The notes under the pieces are model-generated. The model was given only the letters and a program-made list of their open reading frames with translations, did no database searches and was not told the origin of the DNA. DNA of 64,000 nt, from the NCBI RefSeq assembly GCF_007859915.1, contig NZ_SJPM01000008.1, positions 206,508 to 270,507 of the forward strand, read 5' to 3'. Source of the DNA: Neorhodopirellula pilleata (GTDB lineage Bacteria; Planctomycetota; Planctomycetia; Pirellulales; Pirellulaceae). Below, in pieces: positions 52,025 to 60,440 of this stretch (the stretch's first letter is position 1; each line of letters opens with the position of its first letter). The position numbers and the translations under genes were made by a program.

Positions 52025-52816
52025 ATGCCGATTCACGACTGGAGCTTGGTGGACTCGGGCATTTTTCATGACTTCCATCAGTCATGGATCGTCGAAATCG
52101 GCCGAGCACTCAACGGCGGTTTGCTGCCGAAAGATTACTACGCCTTGATCGAGCAACACGCCGGAGGACCGGTACCGGATGTACTGACGTTGGAGCGTCG
52201 AGCCAGTCCGAATGACGACGGCCCAGCGAACCGAATTCGGTCGAGTGTTCCGGATTATCAAACTGGGGCAAGTCCGCTCACCACAGCGGAAGTCCCGCCT
52301 ACGGTCGCGCACACGCACTCGATTGACGAGAATCTGTTGTACGTCCGCAAGTCGAGTACTTTGGTGCTGCGACATGTTAGCGGTGATGATGTGGTCGGTT
52401 TCATCGAGATCGTTTCGCCGGGGAATAAACACAGCCAAAGTTCGATACGCCAGCTTATTGATAAAATCGGAGACGCGGTCGCCCGAGGTTGTCACGTCTT
52501 GGTGGTGGATTTGCACGGTCCGACTCCGCGTGACCAACGCGGACTGCACGCTCAGTATTGGATGGATTGGTATGCCGATCCCACGGCACCTGGTGTCACA
52601 AAGGAATGTCCGCTTGGCCTTGCCACTTACTGCGCTTGCGACCCACCGATTGCTTATTTCGAGCCCACGGCGGTTGGCAAGACGTTGATTGATATGCCAG
52701 CGTTTTTGACCGCTCAAGCGTACGTGAACGTGCCGTTGGAACCTACGTATCGAAAAGCGTGGGACGGTTTCCCGGATCGTTGGAAAGCCGTGTTGGCGGG
52801 CGATCAGTCACAATGA
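52025..52816 (+). CDS. DUF4058-like protein
   Basis: The 263-aa protein begins MPIHDWSLVDSGIFHDFHQSW, the characteristic opening of a family usually annotated DUF4058. Further family-like parts are LNGGLLPKDYYALIEQHAGG, DENLLYVRKSSTLVLRH, GFIEIVSPGNKHS and VLVVDLHGPTPRD. The central EIVSPxNK region resembles a nuclease-like core, but no activity is established. It is cytoplasmic, with no signal peptide or membrane helix. It starts 11 bases behind the EEP-fold gene and is probably co-transcribed with it. The ATG at 52025 is used because MPIHDW is the conserved start. Confidence 0.8.
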   Translation: MPIHDWSLVDSGIFHDFHQSWIVEIGRALNGGLLPKDYYALIEQHAGGPVPDVLTLERRASPNDDGPANRIRSSVPDYQTGASPLTTAEVPPTVAHTHSIDENLLYVRKSSTLVLRHVSGDDVVGFIEIVSPGNKHSQSSIRQLIDKIGDAVARGCHVLVVDLHGPTPRDQRGLHAQYWMDWYADPTAPGVTKECPLGLATYCACDPPIAYFEPTAVGKTLIDMPAFLTAQAYVNVPLEPTYRKAWDGFPDRWKAVLAGDQSQ

Positions 52817-52870
52817 GTCTTTAGGGAGGTAGTCGCTGGACTCGTTGCCGAATGCTGGTATCTTTCTGCG

Positions 52871-55471
52871 ATGAACCATTTTGCCCGCTCGACCGAACCC
52901 GAACTTCTCTCCCCCGCCGGGAATTGGGATTGTGCGCTTGCTGCGGTGGAAAATGGAGCCGATGCGATCTATTTCGGGATCGATCGGGGATTCAATGCAC
53001 GGCATCGGGCGGCCAATTTTGGCACCGGGGATCTGCCCGAGCTGACCGCGATGCTCCGCAGCCGGGGTGTTCGCGGTTACGTGACGCTCAACACGCTCGT
53101 GTTCCCCGACGAGCTCGCCACGCTCGTGCCGCTCGTTGAAAAGATCGCCGACACGGGGGTCGATGCGGTCTTGGTCCAAGACTTTGGCGTCGCCCGAATC
53201 GTCCGAGCGATCTGTCCCGAATTGGAAATTCACGCATCCACTCAGATGAGCTTGACCAGTGCCGAAACGATCGCCGTCGCGGCCGAATTGGGGCTGTCAC
53301 GGGTCGTCGTCGCTCGGGAATTGTCGATCGCCGAGATCACCAAAATTCGAGCAGCCACAACGATGCCGCTCGAGGCCTTCATTCACGGGGCGTTGTGTGT
53401 GGCCTATTCAGGGCAATGCTTGACGAGCGAATCGTTAGGCGGGCGAAGTGCTAACCGAGGCCAATGTGCCCAAGCGTGCCGACTGCCGTACGAACTCGTT
53501 TGCGACGGCGAAGACCGCGATTTGGGTGACGTGCGTTATCTTCTGTCGCCTCAAGACTTGGCCGGATATGCGGCGATTCCGGATATGATCGCCGCCGGGA
53601 TCGACTCGCTGAAAATCGAAGGCCGGCTCAAGACGCCCGAATACGTCGCCAACATCACCGGTCATTACCGGCGGGCGATCGATCAAGCGGTCCGCGAAGG
53701 CGTGGTCACCAAGACGCGAGAAGAACGCGATGAGATGGAACTGTCGTTCTCACGCGGATTCACGCCTGGTTGGCTCGAAGGCAACGACCACAAACGACTC
53801 GTCCCCGGCATTCGCGCGGCGAAACAAGGCATCGTTTTGGGCGAGATCGATGATTGGCGGGAGGATGAGATTCGCGTTCGAATCCGCGCCGACGTGGCTC
53901 TCGGCGATGGCCTCGCGATCGCGTCCAAACCCGCCGCGTCGCGGTCCGAACATGATGCCTACGCGGGCAGCGGGTTCGCCGACAACCATCAGGGCGGGCG
54001 GATCTATTCGCTGCGTCCGGCGGGCGGAGGCCGGCAGAAAGCGGCCGAGAAATGGAAAACCGCGTCCGCCGGAACGGACGTTTGGATCGGCTTTGGTCGC
54101 GGTGAATTGGATCACACCCGGTTGGAAATCGACGCCACGGTTTTCAAGAACGACGATCCGAAACTAAACAAAAAGCTGGCCCAATCCTACGGCGGCAAAC
54201 CACGTCGAACCCGACCGATCGATTTTGAAGTCACCGCCATCGTCGGCGAACCGTTGCGGGTGACGGGCCGTTTGGACGACGGAACCGAAGCATCCGCTTG
54301 CACGACCGAGACGCTCGATGTCGCTCGTCGCCACGCCGTCACCGAGGAAGTCCTCGCCGACAAGCTCGGACGGTTGGGCGGTTCGGTCTTTCATTTCGGC
54401 CGGTTGCGGGCGACGATCCAAGGCGACCCGATCGTGCCTTTGGGAATGCTCAACACCGCCCGTCGTGAAATCGTCGACTCGTTGACCGAACAATTCAAGC
54501 AACCACCACGACGAACCATCGACGCATCGGCGGGGTTTCGACTGATCGAAGCCATTGCGTCAACCTCGGCCGAAGATTCACCAGCCGCTGCGCCGAGAAT
54601 GCCAGCCGCTGCGCCCAGAATGACAGTGCTGTGCCGCACGATGGAGCAGTTGCGAGCGGCGATCGATGCGGAAGCGGAAGTTGTGATTGCCGATTTTCAC
54701 GACGTGCGTGAGCATCGTGAGGCCGTCACGCTCGCCCGGTCGGTGGGCGTGCGGATTCTGCTGGCGTCGATCCGGATGCAAAAACCGGGCGAGATGGGAT
54801 TGATCAAACAGATCATCAAGTACGGGCCTGACGGCATCTTGGCTCGCAACCTAGCCGCCATCGACGCGGGGTTGAAATCGAATCTCGAAGTTGTTGCCGA
54901 CTTTTCGCTTAACGTCGCCAACCATCGTTCGGCCCAGTGGCTGATCGATCGAGGCGTGGCTCGCGTGACGACTTCTTACGACCTGAACGCCGATCAACTC
55001 GACGGCTTGATCGCCGCCACCCCGCCGCATTGGTTGGAGTTGGTCATGCACCAACACATGCCGATGTTTCATATGGAGCACTGCGTGTTCTGCAGCGTTT
55101 TGTCGCCGGGCACGAACAAGACCAATTGCGGCCGTCCGTGCGACCGGCATGTCGTTCAGCTTCGCGACCGGGTGGGCAAGTTGCACACGTTGCAAGCCGA
55201 CATCGCCTGCCGCAATACGCTATTCAACGAGACGCCACAATCGGCCGCCGACCTGGTCGGATCGCTGATCGGTCGGGGCGTGGCATGGTTTCGGGTCGAG
55301 CTGTTGGAAGAGAACGCCGTTAAAACCACGGAAGTTTTGAGTTTGTATCGTCAACTGTTATGCGGTCAGATAACCGGCGGCGAAGTGTGGCGTCGATTGT
55401 CGGCGGAAAATCGCATCGGCGTTACCCGCGGCACACTCGAAGCCAAACGAAACCCGCTCGCGATTTTGTAG
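52871..55471 (+). CDS. U32 peptidase-family protein (RlhA-like)
   Basis: The 866-aa protein opens ELLSPAGNWDCALAAVENGADAIYFG, the hallmark of U32 family proteins, followed by EIHASTQMSLTSAETI, FIHGALCVAYSGQCLTSE (near residue 176), ANRGQCAQACRLPYEL and GIDSLKIEGRLKTPEYVANI. A middle region (about 330-560) fits the collagenase-like DUF3656 part of RlhA, and a further barrel-like segment from about residue 580 ends with a Cys-rich stretch (HMEHCVFC, then NCGRPCDRH). E. coli RlhA, which hydroxylates 23S rRNA C2501, is about 650 aa, so this protein carries an extra C-terminal half. An RNA-modification role is plausible; classical peptidase activity is doubtful. A good ribosome binding site (AGGGAGG) lies upstream, but rather far off. 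Confidence 0.86.
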   Translation: MNHFARSTEPELLSPAGNWDCALAAVENGADAIYFGIDRGFNARHRAANFGTGDLPELTAMLRSRGVRGYVTLNTLVFPDELATLVPLVEKIADTGVDAVLVQDFGVARIVRAICPELEIHASTQMSLTSAETIAVAAELGLSRVVVARELSIAEITKIRAATTMPLEAFIHGALCVAYSGQCLTSESLGGRSANRGQCAQACRLPYELVCDGEDRDLGDVRYLLSPQDLAGYAAIPDMIAAGIDSLKIEGRLKTPEYVANITGHYRRAIDQAVREGVVTKTREERDEMELSFSRGFTPGWLEGNDHKRLVPGIRAAKQGIVLGEIDDWREDEIRVRIRADVALGDGLAIASKPAASRSEHDAYAGSGFADNHQGGRIYSLRPAGGGRQKAAEKWKTASAGTDVWIGFGRGELDHTRLEIDATVFKNDDPKLNKKLAQSYGGKPRRTRPIDFEVTAIVGEPLRVTGRLDDGTEASACTTETLDVARRHAVTEEVLADKLGRLGGSVFHFGRLRATIQGDPIVPLGMLNTARREIVDSLTEQFKQPPRRTIDASAGFRLIEAIASTSAEDSPAAAPRMPAAAPRMTVLCRTMEQLRAAIDAEAEVVIADFHDVREHREAVTLARSVGVRILLASIRMQKPGEMGLIKQIIKYGPDGILARNLAAIDAGLKSNLEVVADFSLNVANHRSAQWLIDRGVARVTTSYDLNADQLDGLIAATPPHWLELVMHQHMPMFHMEHCVFCSVLSPGTNKTNCGRPCDRHVVQLRDRVGKLHTLQADIACRNTLFNETPQSAADLVGSLIGRGVAWFRVELLEENAVKTTEVLSLYRQLLCGQITGGEVWRRLSAENRIGVTRGTLEAKRNPLAIL

Positions 55472-55515
55472 TGTGGTTTTGTTCTTCGTCAATCTTTCTC
55501 GAAACCGTCTTTAGA

Positions 55516-56103
55516 ATGCCTCGCTCTGCTGCACTGCTGCCTTCGGATCGACGTTACCGCCAAGGCGGTTGGTTGTTCCTGGGCACGTTGCTGATTTTTT
55601 TCATCAGTAGTTTGTTGCTGTACGCGATTTACGCGTTCACCCGTCAAAACGACGTGCAATCGAGCGTCCCGTTGCCGATCAGTTTCTTGACCAGCACGGC
55701 GTGTTTGGTCGGGATCAGTTTTTTGGTACACGCCGCCACGCGGGCGATTCGGCGCAGCAAATTAGCGATGACGGCGGGGTTATTGGCCGCAAGCGCGATC
55801 GCGGCAGTGATCTTCATGGCCGTCCAGTACACCTCCATGCGAGATCTGCTGACGGGGCCGGCGATGCAGGGCGGGACGGGGAAGGGTGTCGCGGGAATGG
55901 TGGTCGTTTTGGCTTTCTTGCACGCATTGCATGTCGCAGGCGGGGTGATCGCGTTAGGGATCGTTTCGGTCCGAACGGCTCTGGGCAAGTACGACCGCGA
56001 ACGACATTGGCCCGTTGATTTTGCGGCACATTATTGGCACTTCCTCGATGGAGTTTGGTTGTGCATGTTGGCCACCTTTGCGATCACCACGGGTGGCTTC
56101 TAG
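55516..56103 (+). CDS. Heme-copper oxidase subunit III-like protein
   Basis: The 195-aa protein has five membrane helices and the subunit III motifs LAFLHALHVAGGVIALG and DFAAHYWHFLDGVWLCMLATF. It belongs to the short five-helix class of subunit III, which supports the catalytic subunit of terminal oxidases. The ATG at 55516 is preferred; the open frame begins at 55360 inside the U32 gene. No subunit I or II lies in the window, so it is an orphan here. Its stop codon overlaps that of the convergent TauE-like gene. Confidence 0.85.
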   Translation: MPRSAALLPSDRRYRQGGWLFLGTLLIFFISSLLLYAIYAFTRQNDVQSSVPLPISFLTSTACLVGISFLVHAATRAIRRSKLAMTAGLLAASAIAAVIFMAVQYTSMRDLLTGPAMQGGTGKGVAGMVVVLAFLHALHVAGGVIALGIVSVRTALGKYDRERHWPVDFAAHYWHFLDGVWLCMLATFAITTGGF

Positions 56104-56861
56104 CTGATCCAAGGTGCCGCCAAACCGGCCGCTCCGGTCAATAGCAATAACCCGTAGGTCACATAACGTAGACCTCGTGTCCCGATCGCGGTGCCCAATT
56201 TGAGGCCGAGATACGTCATCAGCAACAACCAGGGGATCGCGACCAGCGTGGCGATCGAAACCGGCACGATTCGGCCTCCGAAAAACCACAACAGGACGCC
56301 CAGCGCCGGGATGATGCTGATCAAGTACATCGAGAACAAGAACACACGACTTTGCCGCGTGTCCCAGTCATGGGCTTGCACCCACAACACCATGGGCGGT
56401 CCGCCGATACCGACGAGGCCTTGGAAATAACCGGACAATGGAAACGCCAACCATCCCCAACCGGGGTGGAGATGTTTGCGGGGTTTGGGATTAACGCCCA
56501 ACATGACCGACGTCGCGACCAAGACCATCAGTCCGACCATTTGCCGCAAATGAACGATCGAAAACGATTCCAGATATGACAACGAAGCGACCCCGATCGG
56601 CAAAAACGTCAGGCGAGTCAAACCCGGCCAAAGCAACCGGCGGGGCTCGGACGCGTCGCGGAACGACCAAACCCCCCAGAGGTTTTGCGGGATCGTGGCA
56701 ATGATCAATGACGCTTGAGCTTCGGGAATCGAAAACCCGGCCCACAGCATGGACGGGATGACCAACAACCCCGCCGCGAATCCGGCCGCCGATTGCACAA
56801 AAATCCCGATGGATAAAAGGGCCACCAACCAAACGAACGGCAGAGAAAAGATTTCAGTCAA
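56100..56861 (-). CDS. TauE/SafE-family membrane transporter
   Basis: About 253 aa with seven or eight membrane helices. The segments AAGFAAGLLVIPSMLWAGFSIPEAQASLIIATIPQN and the second half (FPLSGYFQGLVGIGGPPMVLW) form the paired repeats of the TauE/SafE (sulfite exporter) family. They transport anions such as sulfite or organosulfonates; the substrate here is not known. No ATG exists in frame near the start of the membrane domain. I chose the TTG at 56861 (LTEIFSLPFVW). The frame stays open to 57077, but that part runs toward the palindromic repeat region and is not conserved-looking. Confidence 0.82.
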   Translation of the reverse strand: MTEIFSLPFVWLVALLSIGIFVQSAAGFAAGLLVIPSMLWAGFSIPEAQASLIIATIPQNLWGVWSFRDASEPRRLLWPGLTRLTFLPIGVASLSYLESFSIVHLRQMVGLMVLVATSVMLGVNPKPRKHLHPGWGWLAFPLSGYFQGLVGIGGPPMVLWVQAHDWDTRQSRVFLFSMYLISIIPALGVLLWFFGGRIVPVSIATLVAIPWLLLMTYLGLKLGTAIGTRGLRYVTYGLLLLTGAAGLAAPWIS

Positions 56862-57036
56862 ACGAGCGGTCAGGCGGGTGGAAGGACGCGAAATACGGGG
56901 CGGGATTCCGTTATCATAGCTTCCCCGGTGTTGTTCAAGGCGTGCAGTCGATTTGCCTTGCAGGCTTTTGATCGAGTCCGCATCACAACCCGATGCGTCA
57001 GTTTTGAGGTTGCGTTTTTGCCTGTGGCGTTGGTTT

Positions 57037-57282
57037 TTCGTAACCCGCTGCGTAAGCGAGGGATGAGTCAATATCAACTATTCCTCGCTTACGCAGCGGG
57101 TTTCGAAAAAAGCGCAACTTCAAAAAGCGTTAGCGAGGGACACTTAAAAGAGAATTAATGGCGTTCGATCGCTCGCTGACGCTTCGGGTTACGATTAAAT
57201 CAACACGCCGGTAAGCGAGGGATGAGTCACTATCAATGATCCCTCGCTTACGCGTCGGGTTACGATTAAACCAATAACCCGC
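57037..57282. repeat. Cluster of palindromic hairpin repeats
   Basis: The first hairpin has 20-bp arms at 57042-57061 and 57083-57102 (AACCCGCTGCGTAAGCGAGG and its complement). A second, partly decayed one lies at about 57129-57190, with GAATTAATGGCGTTCGATC inside. A third has 13-bp arms at 57211-57223 and 57239-57251. The tails GGTTACGATTAAATCAACACG match the hairpin at 33242-33335. This cluster fills the spacer between the TauE-like gene and the next small gene. Confidence 0.85.
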
Positions 57283-57354
57283 TTGCGGCAAATGAAAACG
57301 GGAACTTTCCGAGGAGTCTTCCAGAGATGGGGGCCGGGCGGTTATCCTGATGCG

Positions 57355-57624
57355 ATGGACGGATTCAATTGCATATTCATGACCGGCCTATCCGCTTGCG
57401 GTCTCTGGGATTCGATCGTGCTGGGTGGGCCGCCCTTTTTAGCCCAATCCAGGCTCACAGCGGTCAACTGGTTGTGGGTTCTCGGAGGGATCGTGGCCGT
57501 TTGGATCCTCATCAGCGCGATGGCCCGACGCCAAACTCGATTGACCGGCGTATTGCGGGCCCACGTCGAGCGTCACAAGGAAGCCCACAAGCCGCCTGAA
57601 ATCGAAGAAAAACCGAACGAATAA
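57355..57624 (+). CDS. Small membrane protein upstream of miaB
   Basis: The 89-aa protein has one clear membrane helix (LWVLGGIVAVWILISAMARR) followed by a charged tail (RAHVERHKEAHKPPEIEEKPNE). The family is not recognised. Its stop codon is six bases before the miaB start, so the two are likely co-transcribed. The frame is open from 57283, with an ATG at 57292; I prefer the ATG at 57355, but the start is uncertain. Confidence 0.6.
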   Translation: MDGFNCIFMTGLSACGLWDSIVLGGPPFLAQSRLTAVNWLWVLGGIVAVWILISAMARRQTRLTGVLRAHVERHKEAHKPPEIEEKPNE

Positions 57625-57630
57625 TTCTTT

Positions 57631-59040
57631 ATGACCAAAACCGTTTACATCAAAACCGTCGGCTGTCAGATGAACGTGCTCGACAGCGAAATGGTCATCG
57701 CGGACCTGAAACGGCACGGGTACGAAGTCGTCGATTCGCCCAATGATGCGGACTTGCTGCTCTACAACACGTGCAGCATCCGTGAACAAGCCGAAGAAAA
57801 AACGTACAGCGCGTTGGGCAAACTCCGCGAAACCAAAGCTCGCCATCCGGACAAGAAAATTGGGGTGCTCGGCTGCATGGCTCAAAAAGACCAAGAAATC
57901 ATTTTCCGGCGGGCACCGTTCGTGGACATGATCGTCGGTCCCGGACAATTGCACGCCCTGCCGGAATTGATCACCAAGGTCGACGCCGGAGAGGGCCGAC
58001 AAATGGCCGTTTCGCTTGGTCGCAAAGACGGCAAACAATCGCTCGTCGCCCGTTCGCACGAAACGTTCGACCCGCTCCGTGATCCGACGATGCGTCCGAC
58101 GCCGTTTCAGGCTTACCTGCGGATTCAGATCGGCTGCGATAAGTTCTGTACCTACTGCGTCGTGCCCAACACCCGCGGCCCCGAACAAGGACGGGCTCCG
58201 TCGGAGATCGTCGCCGAAGCCCGCACGCTCGCCGAGCAGGGCGCCCTTGAGATCACCTTACTCGGACAAACCGTCAACAGTTATCGCCATCGTGGTGAAG
58301 ACGGCGAAACCGACCTGGCCGCTCTGTTGGAACAATTGCACGAAATCGACGGCATCCGCCGCCTGAAGTTTGTGACCAGTTATCCCAAAGACATGTCCCG
58401 GAGACTGCTTGAAACCGTTCGTGACTTGCCCAAATGTTCGCCATACCTACACGTTCCCGCCCAAAGCGGCAGCGATGCGGTGTTGCGACGGATGAAACGG
58501 GGCTACACCATCGCAGAATATATGGAAATGTTCGAGCGGATCGAAGAGATCCTGCCCAACGCCGCCGTCAGCAGTGACTTCATCGTCGGTTTCTGCGGCG
58601 AAACCGATGCCGATTTTCAACAGTCCGTCGATTTGGTCCGACGATGTCGGTTTAAGAACAGCTTTATCTTTCAATACAGTGTTCGTGCCGGGACGAAAGC
58701 GGCCGAGCGTCTCGAAGACGACGTGCCTCGTGAAGTCAAAGCCCAGCGGAACAACGAACTGCTCGCCGTCCAAGACGAGGTCGCATACGATGACAACCAA
58801 AAGCTCATCGGTAGCACCGTCGAAGTGCTCGTCGAAGGCCCCAGCAAAAAGGCCAGCAAAGCCGACCCTGATGCCGCCGCCGTCCAAATGACGGGACGAA
58901 CGCATTGTGATCGAATCGTGGTGTTCGACGGAAATCGTCGGCAAGCCGGTCAGTTCCTTGACATTCACGTCGACGACGCAAGCAGTCACACTTTGATCGG
59001 CCGCGTCCGCCAAGTCGAGCTGGTTTCGATCGGAGTCTGA
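57631..59040 (+). CDS. miaB: tRNA-2-methylthio-N6-dimethylallyladenosine synthase MiaB
   Basis: The 469-aa enzyme methylthiolates isopentenyl-adenosine 37 in tRNAs that read codons starting with U. The N-terminal MTTase domain has KTVGCQMNVLDSEM, YNTCSIREQAEEK and GVLGCMAQ, which give the three Cys of the auxiliary iron-sulfur cluster. The radical SAM motif is CDKFCTYC (Cys169, Cys173, Cys176), followed by PNTRGPEQGR and LLGQTVNSY. PAQSGSDAVLRRMKRGYT and SDFIVGFCGETDADF are further MiaB signatures. A TRAM domain closes the protein (GSTVEVLVEGPSKK ... GRTHCDRIVVF). Full length. It lies between a small membrane protein gene and the M16 pair. Confidence 0.95.
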   Translation: MTKTVYIKTVGCQMNVLDSEMVIADLKRHGYEVVDSPNDADLLLYNTCSIREQAEEKTYSALGKLRETKARHPDKKIGVLGCMAQKDQEIIFRRAPFVDMIVGPGQLHALPELITKVDAGEGRQMAVSLGRKDGKQSLVARSHETFDPLRDPTMRPTPFQAYLRIQIGCDKFCTYCVVPNTRGPEQGRAPSEIVAEARTLAEQGALEITLLGQTVNSYRHRGEDGETDLAALLEQLHEIDGIRRLKFVTSYPKDMSRRLLETVRDLPKCSPYLHVPAQSGSDAVLRRMKRGYTIAEYMEMFERIEEILPNAAVSSDFIVGFCGETDADFQQSVDLVRRCRFKNSFIFQYSVRAGTKAAERLEDDVPREVKAQRNNELLAVQDEVAYDDNQKLIGSTVEVLVEGPSKKASKADPDAAAVQMTGRTHCDRIVVFDGNRRQAGQFLDIHVDDASSHTLIGRVRQVELVSIGV

Positions 59041-59063
59041 ATGACAACTCAACCCGCCGAAAA

Positions 59064-60440
59064 GTGTCGAACTCAAAACCTCACCATCGAAGCATCCCAC
59101 TTGACGGAGTCCTGATCCTGTCCACGCTTGCCAACCCTGATATTCGTACCCGCACGCTGGCCAACGGGATGACGGTCGTTTGTCAACCGATGCCTTGGCT
59201 GCGCACGGCTTCGTACACTTTGTGGTTACCCGGCGGCATCTCGGCGGAAATCCATGGCATCGAAAACGAATCTGAATGTCTCGCTCGATGTGGACTTTCA
59301 TCGTTGACCGTCGAGATGGTCCAACGCGGCGCTGGGCCGTACAACAGTCGTCAATTCGTGGCCGCCGAAGACAACCTGGGCATCGATTCGGGCGGATCGA
59401 GTTCGACCAGCGTCACGTCGTTCTCCGCCGCGATGCCCGCCGAATCGCTCGTGCCGGGAATCGGTTTGCTGGCCGACTTGGTCCGACGGCCGCACTTGCC
59501 GATCGACCAGTTCGAAGACGCCAAACTGATGATGCATCAAGAGTTGATGGCTTACCTGGACGAACCAACCCAGCGGTTGATGCGACGGTTACGAGAACGG
59601 CAATACGGGGTTCGATTGGGACGAGGTGGCATCGCCAGCGAAGAGAGTTTGGAAACGCTCACGATGGAAGACGTCCGCGAGTTCTATGAAAATCATTACC
59701 ATGCCGGTCAAAGCATCCTCGCCATCGCTGGAAACTTCGACGACGATTCTCTCGACGAAGCGATCGACGAAGCATTCGGCGATTGGAAAACCGGTCAGTG
59801 GCCGGGGCTCGCGGCGGCAGAGCCGATCGACGGATACGAACACATCGAGTTACCCAGCAGCCAAACGCACATCGGTTTTTCGTTCGATAACATTCCCTAT
59901 GGGCATCCCGATTACTTTGTCATGCGAGCGGGCATCGGAATCCTCAGTGACGGGATGAGCAGCCGGTTGTTCGATCGAGTTCGCGAACAGCACGGATTGT
60001 GCTACAGCGTTTGGGCAAGCACGCACTCTTTGCCACCGATCAAGAACAGCCCCGATCCCGAATCGCAAAAGCGTGGCGTCGGAGCTGTGTTCGGATACGC
60101 GGGCACGACCCCGGCGCGAGCCCAACAGACACTCGATTTGACGTTGCACGAAGTCCGCCACTTGGTCGACGATTTGGAACCCTCCGAACTGGAGCGATGG
60201 AAAGTGCGGATCCAAAGCAGCTTGATCATGGAGCAAGAATCCTCCGGCTCTCGGGCTGGTTCGCTCGCGTCAGATTTATTTCAATTGGGCCGCGTCGTGC
60301 CTACCGAAGAACTCGAACAAACGATCGAATCGATCACCTTGGAACAAATTCGACATTACTTTCAATCTCACACGCCCGATACGATTCGCGTCACCACGAT
60401 CGGGCCCGAACCCCTTTCCAAGACATCTGCCGATGAGTGA
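59064..60440 (+). CDS. M16-family peptidase subunit lacking the zinc site
   Basis: The 458-aa protein has both halves of an M16B peptidase, but where the HxxEH zinc motif should be it reads ECLARCGLSSLTVEMVQRG, with no His pair. It keeps the substrate-binding Arg/Tyr region in the second half: GMSSRLFDRVREQHGLCYSVWA. This is the non-catalytic partner type of heterodimeric M16B enzymes. The start is a GTG at 59064, 23 bases after miaB. Its end overlaps the next gene by eight bases (ATGAGTGA), so the two subunits are translationally coupled. It is cytoplasmic or periplasmic; no signal peptide is seen. Substrate unknown. Confidence 0.88.
   Translation: MSNSKPHHRSIPLDGVLILSTLANPDIRTRTLANGMTVVCQPMPWLRTASYTLWLPGGISAEIHGIENESECLARCGLSSLTVEMVQRGAGPYNSRQFVAAEDNLGIDSGGSSSTSVTSFSAAMPAESLVPGIGLLADLVRRPHLPIDQFEDAKLMMHQELMAYLDEPTQRLMRRLRERQYGVRLGRGGIASEESLETLTMEDVREFYENHYHAGQSILAIAGNFDDDSLDEAIDEAFGDWKTGQWPGLAAAEPIDGYEHIELPSSQTHIGFSFDNIPYGHPDYFVMRAGIGILSDGMSSRLFDRVREQHGLCYSVWASTHSLPPIKNSPDPESQKRGVGAVFGYAGTTPARAQQTLDLTLHEVRHLVDDLEPSELERWKVRIQSSLIMEQESSGSRAGSLASDLFQLGRVVPTEELEQTIESITLEQIRHYFQSHTPDTIRVTTIGPEPLSKTSADE

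Noticed and set aside
56862..57077. N-terminal extension of the TauE-like protein
   Set aside because: No ATG in the plausible region, polar unconserved-looking sequence and overlap with the palindromic repeat cluster.
57037..57282. Possible CRISPR array
   Set aside because: The repeats are inverted hairpins of unequal spacing, with no direct-repeat and spacer pattern and no cas genes in the window.
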